DNA of 8,420 nucleotides from NCBI GenBank assembly GCA_938029995.1, contig CALHGI010000367.1, forward strand, positions 1-8,420, written 5' to 3'. A program made the translations under genes and the position numbers. Position 1 is the first letter of the stretch, and each line of letters begins with the position of its first letter. Positions 6,542-8,420 of the stretch are shown piece by piece. The DNA is from an uncultured cyanobacterium (GTDB lineage Bacteria > Cyanobacteriota > Cyanobacteriia > Phormidesmidales > Phormidesmidaceae). A model generated the notes under the pieces. That model was given only the letters and a program-made list of their open reading frames with translations, was not told the DNA's origin and searched no databases.

Positions 6542-7033
6542 TTATTGGCCGACTATCGTTGCCAGGTAGCCCTTAGTAAAACTCTGCACTTGCGCCGTTT
6601 CGTGTGCATGGGGCAAGTATATTCTCAGGGTGGCGCCATTTTGCTTCAAGACAGCATTTTGTTGGGCGTCAGGAATGGCATGCAACGACAATGTGTCGGC
6701 CATGGGTCGATCGCTTTGAATAAGTACCAAGCCATGGTCGTCAAAGCCTGTGGCCTGTGCCATAAAGTCATGGGTGGGCAATTGCAGATCGAAACATAGA
6801 TCGCGGATTGATCCACTATAGTCAGTGCCACGAGAGTTTAGGGGAAGCGTTGCATCCCACCATTGCATGTAACGATTTGGGCGATGGCCCAGCACCCAAA
6901 CCCAAGGAAAAGATGGAGCCAAGAACTTTGCGAGAACGCTGACGACAGCATTATGCACATAGACAATCTCACCATCAGAACACAATTCGATATCAGTACA
7001 ATTCATCGGCAATGTATGATCCAATAACAACAT
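6542..7033 (-). CDS. Hypothetical protein, 163 residues, family not recognised
   Basis: I do not recognise this protein. It has no membrane helix beyond a short hydrophobic N-terminus and looks soluble and mixed alpha/beta. An aromatic segment (FPWVWVLGHRPNRYMQWW, 42-59) and a C-terminal region with beta-like alternation (ATLRIYLPHAHE, 134-145) stand out. Four tryptophans fall within residues 44-59, and there are three cysteines (12, 18, 80). Codon use looks normal, which supports a real gene. The start is doubtful: the ATG at 7033 follows a pyrimidine tract (7034-7048) with no Shine-Dalgarno sequence, and a second ATG at 7006 (residue 10) is no better. The frame stays open upstream to a stop at 7085-7087, with only non-standard start codons. 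A well-placed GGGAG plus ATG just upstream is out of frame (see findings). It is 408 bases upstream of the FIST gene, so shared transcription is uncertain. Confidence 0.6.
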   Translation of the reverse strand: MLLLDHTLPMNCTDIELCSDGEIVYVHNAVVSVLAKFLAPSFPWVWVLGHRPNRYMQWWDATLPLNSRGTDYSGSIRDLCFDLQLPTHDFMAQATGFDDHGLVLIQSDRPMADTLSLHAIPDAQQNAVLKQNGATLRIYLPHAHETAQVQSFTKGYLATIVGQ

Positions 7034-7327
7034 GAAAAAAAGAAAGAATTTTACCTCATACGAATTCTCCCATGAACCTATGCCTTATCAGACCTATTTT
7101 CAATCAGTTCAATGCCAATGATGAGAGATCTTACGTCAGTTCTAATAGGTGCATATATATTTCCGTCTACCCATGAAATCCGAAAAATGATCCCATGGCT
7201 AAAATATCAGCTCTCTCCGGCCCCCTAAGATCACGAAGTGCGTATAACGTGATGGTACTAGGCTTTTTTTGTTTTCTGAAAGGTACATATGAGCATCATG
7301 CTCGACCCAAAATCTTACGAACTCACG
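7034..7327. other. 294-base gap between the lipoprotein gene and the 163-residue gene
   Basis: No convincing gene is visible. A 66-codon plus-strand frame (7195-7395) runs into the lipoprotein gene in antisense and has no good ribosome binding site. The gap should carry the promoter of the 163-residue gene; a weak minus-strand candidate is TTGAAA then 17 bases then TAGGTT, within about 7075-7105. It also holds a small perfect hairpin GAGCA-TCA-TGCTC (7291-7303), which could mark the end of the lipoprotein transcript though no T-run follows on that strand, and the plus-strand terminator-like structure at 7224-7270. Confidence 0.45.
7224..7270 (+). terminator. Possible plus-strand intrinsic terminator
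   Basis: ATCACG (7230-7235) pairs with CGTGAT (7248-7253), and CCTA (7224-7227) with TAGG (7259-7262) outside it, across an internal loop. A run of seven T begins one base later (7264-7270), followed by GTTTTC. The orientation fits termination on the plus strand only, yet all recognised genes are on the minus strand. The stem is interrupted, so stability is modest. Confidence 0.3.
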
Positions 7328-7987
7328 TTAAGATAAAAGCTGTAGGGTCACGACTTGAAAAATTAGTGCTGGGCGATCGCGCGAAAAGTCAATAATCTCA
7401 CTAACAGACTCAAATGGCTGGTCACTAACAGACATAGTCTGAGGTAAGATAACTTGCCAACGTACCAAAGTAGGCTCCGTCGTGGAAATAGTGGCACCCG
7501 CTGGAATGTCCCATCTTACCGAGCCGACGTTTTGCTCATCTGACTGTCTTAGCTCAGCCAATGTCATGAGTTGTCCAGTTCCACTCACCGCTGTCTGGCC
7601 ATCAGGGAAGCTAAAATCAATTTGTAAAGCCTCTGGCTTTTCTTCGCTGCCTTTAAACATGGCCAATAGACAGCCATCTCCCTTCGCCCCTGCCACACGC
7701 TTGTGGTTTCCCTCCCAGATCGGCTTTACTTCCCCAGCAGTGACTGCTATGTAGCTCAGTGCCACCTCCTTTGCATTAGAACAGAGAAAATGTCTCGCAT
7801 AAATTGAGGAAGTACCAGACGCTCCCTCAGGTTGACTATCTAGTTGAAAGATATCGCCAGCAGCCAGGTGAGGGGCACGTATCGCACTTTGGCAGGCGGC
7901 TAGGCTGGCCAACAGCCCAAGTCCAAGAATCTGCTTTCCCAATCTCAGGATCAGCGGATAGGTCCTGAGAGTTTTTGCACACTTCAT
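7328..7987 (-). CDS. Predicted lipoprotein of unknown function
   Basis: 219 residues. The N-terminus is a lipoprotein signal: a basic region (K2, K5, R8, R15, K18), a hydrophobic core (about 20-30) and the lipobox LAAC with the acceptor cysteine at 32. Signal peptidase II cleavage would leave a mature protein of 188 residues anchored to a membrane through lipid on that cysteine. The mature part is largely beta-like, with two further cysteines (C69 and C106) that could form a disulfide, and contains WDIPAGATISTTEPTLVRWQV (159-179, in part) reminiscent of an immunoglobulin-like or beta-sandwich fold; that is a guess. I do not recognise a named family. The ATG at 7987 has no strong Shine-Dalgarno sequence but is the only start giving a complete signal peptide. 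A HIP1 octamer (7373-7380) lies inside the gene near its 3' end. Confidence 0.78.
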   Translation of the reverse strand: MKCAKTLRTYPLILRLGKQILGLGLLASLAACQSAIRAPHLAAGDIFQLDSQPEGASGTSSIYARHFLCSNAKEVALSYIAVTAGEVKPIWEGNHKRVAGAKGDGCLLAMFKGSEEKPEALQIDFSFPDGQTAVSGTGQLMTLAELRQSDEQNVGSVRWDIPAGATISTTEPTLVRWQVILPQTMSVSDQPFESVSEIIDFSRDRPALIFQVVTLQLLS

Positions 7988-8287
7988 AGGCTTAATAATG
8001 ATAAAAGCATACTGTACGACAGGTTTAGATACAGGCTAACATCTGTCATCTCCAGACGCGGCAGGGTGATGGTTGAGGACAGAAGCACCGCAAGTTCGGG
8101 TACATTGCTCTGTTATGCAGCCAACGACTGACGTTGCGATCGCAGTCTTCTGATAGTTTTTAATCACCTTTTTGCCAGCAGTAGATTCCGACCCAGTAAG
8201 GATGGACGACCGCTCACTTATGAGCAGGAAAATAGGATCGCCCTCCACGTCATTATAGTGGTGTTGTTATATTTACTGTCTGATTAC
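7988..8287. other. 300-base gap between the metallopeptidase and lipoprotein genes
   Basis: I see no credible gene. A 70-codon minus-strand frame starting with GTG at 8248 has no ribosome binding site and an unremarkable sequence. A perfect -10 hexamer TATAAT occurs on the minus strand at 8252-8257, but the matching -35 position (8275-8280, GACAGT) is poor; if active it would drive the lipoprotein gene with a leader of about 260 bases. A short hairpin GCTCA-CTTA-TGAGC lies at 8212-8225, and a HIP1 octamer at 8136-8143. Confidence 0.4.
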
Positions 8288-8420
8288 CTATATTGTCAAA
8301 CTAGCACCTTTCTTTCTCAGCCAGTCCTTTCTCTCTTGATAGTCAGGTATAACCTTATCCACTTCGTTCCAGAAGCGATCGCAGTGGTTACGGCGATGGA
8401 AGTGACACAGTTCATGCACC
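8288..8420 (-). CDS. YgjP/DUF45-type zinc metallopeptidase, partial (C-terminal 43 residues)
   Basis: The minus strand is open from the right edge to a TAG at 8288-8290, giving 43 residues of the C-terminus. The first visible residues form a gluzincin-type zinc site, VHELCH, that is HExxH with the catalytic glutamate. It is followed six residues later by the histidine of NHCDRFW, the usual third zinc ligand position in this family (compare the common pattern HELCHL...NHS..FW). The tail VDKVIPDYQERKDWLRKKG also matches the family ending, where an aspartate-aromatic-ERK-WL pattern is typical. This is the M48-like, DUF45 or YgjP family, often described as predicted metal-dependent hydrolase. The rest of the gene lies beyond the window. 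A HIP1 octamer lies inside it at 8375-8382. Confidence 0.9.
   Translation of the reverse strand, partial: VHELCHFHRRNHCDRFWNEVDKVIPDYQERKDWLRKKGASLTI

Noticed and set aside
6533..6799. 88-codon plus-strand frame opposite the orphan gene
   Set aside because: The minus-strand frame is longer and has more protein-like composition. I kept the minus-strand call, although neither has a known family.
7245..7330. 8-bp inverted repeat TAACGTGA / TCACGTTA as possible ends of a small mobile element
   Set aside because: It is short, one arm lies on the stop codon of the lipoprotein gene, and no flanking target duplication is visible.
7195..7395. 66-codon plus-strand frame starting in the gap
   Set aside because: It runs antisense into the lipoprotein gene, has no good ribosome binding site, passes through the terminator-like T-run and encodes no recognisable domain.
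8036..8248. 70-codon minus-strand frame upstream of the lipoprotein gene
   Set aside because: It starts with GTG directly after a TATAAT hexamer, so no leader or ribosome binding site is possible from that promoter, and the protein looks random.

Overview
The window looks like cyanobacterial chromosome. The octamer GCGATCGC (HIP1), which is strongly over-represented in many cyanobacteria, occurs five times (566, 2619, 7373, 8136, 8375), where about 0.1 would be expected by chance in 8.4 kb. Codon use and GC content (close to half by eye) are ordinary throughout. I cannot name a genus. I see no insertion sequence, phage gene, CRISPR array, tRNA or rRNA. All nine recognisable genes, including two cut by the window edges, lie on the minus strand and are therefore read from right to left.

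In order of transcription: the right edge (8420-8288) holds the end of a YgjP/DUF45-type zinc metallopeptidase. After a 300-base gap comes a predicted lipoprotein of unknown function (7987-7328), then an unrecognised 163-residue protein (7033-6542). A 408-base AT-rich gap with inverted repeats follows. It precedes the clearest functional unit, a FIST-domain sensory protein (6133-4964) and, 9 bases downstream, a coiled-coil GGDEF-EAL protein for cyclic di-GMP turnover (4954-3254). This pair reads as an input and output signalling operon. Next is an NADP-binding saccharopine dehydrogenase/trans-acting enoyl reductase family protein (3131-1884), probably with its own ribosome binding site and transcript. 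A 362-base GC-rich, hairpin-rich gap follows. Then come a small four-helix membrane protein (1521-1165), a DUF4291 protein (1113-469) and, cut by the left edge, a membrane protein with a conserved periplasm-facing motif (418-1). These last three are closely spaced and may be co-transcribed.

Most of the window is ordinary accessory or housekeeping chromosome. The points worth a second look are the FIST/GGDEF-EAL pair and the inverted-repeat element upstream of it, several compact hairpin clusters in the long gaps, a plus-strand terminator-like structure with no annotated gene behind it, and the odd start region of the 163-residue orphan. I found no convincing undescribed defence or mobile system.
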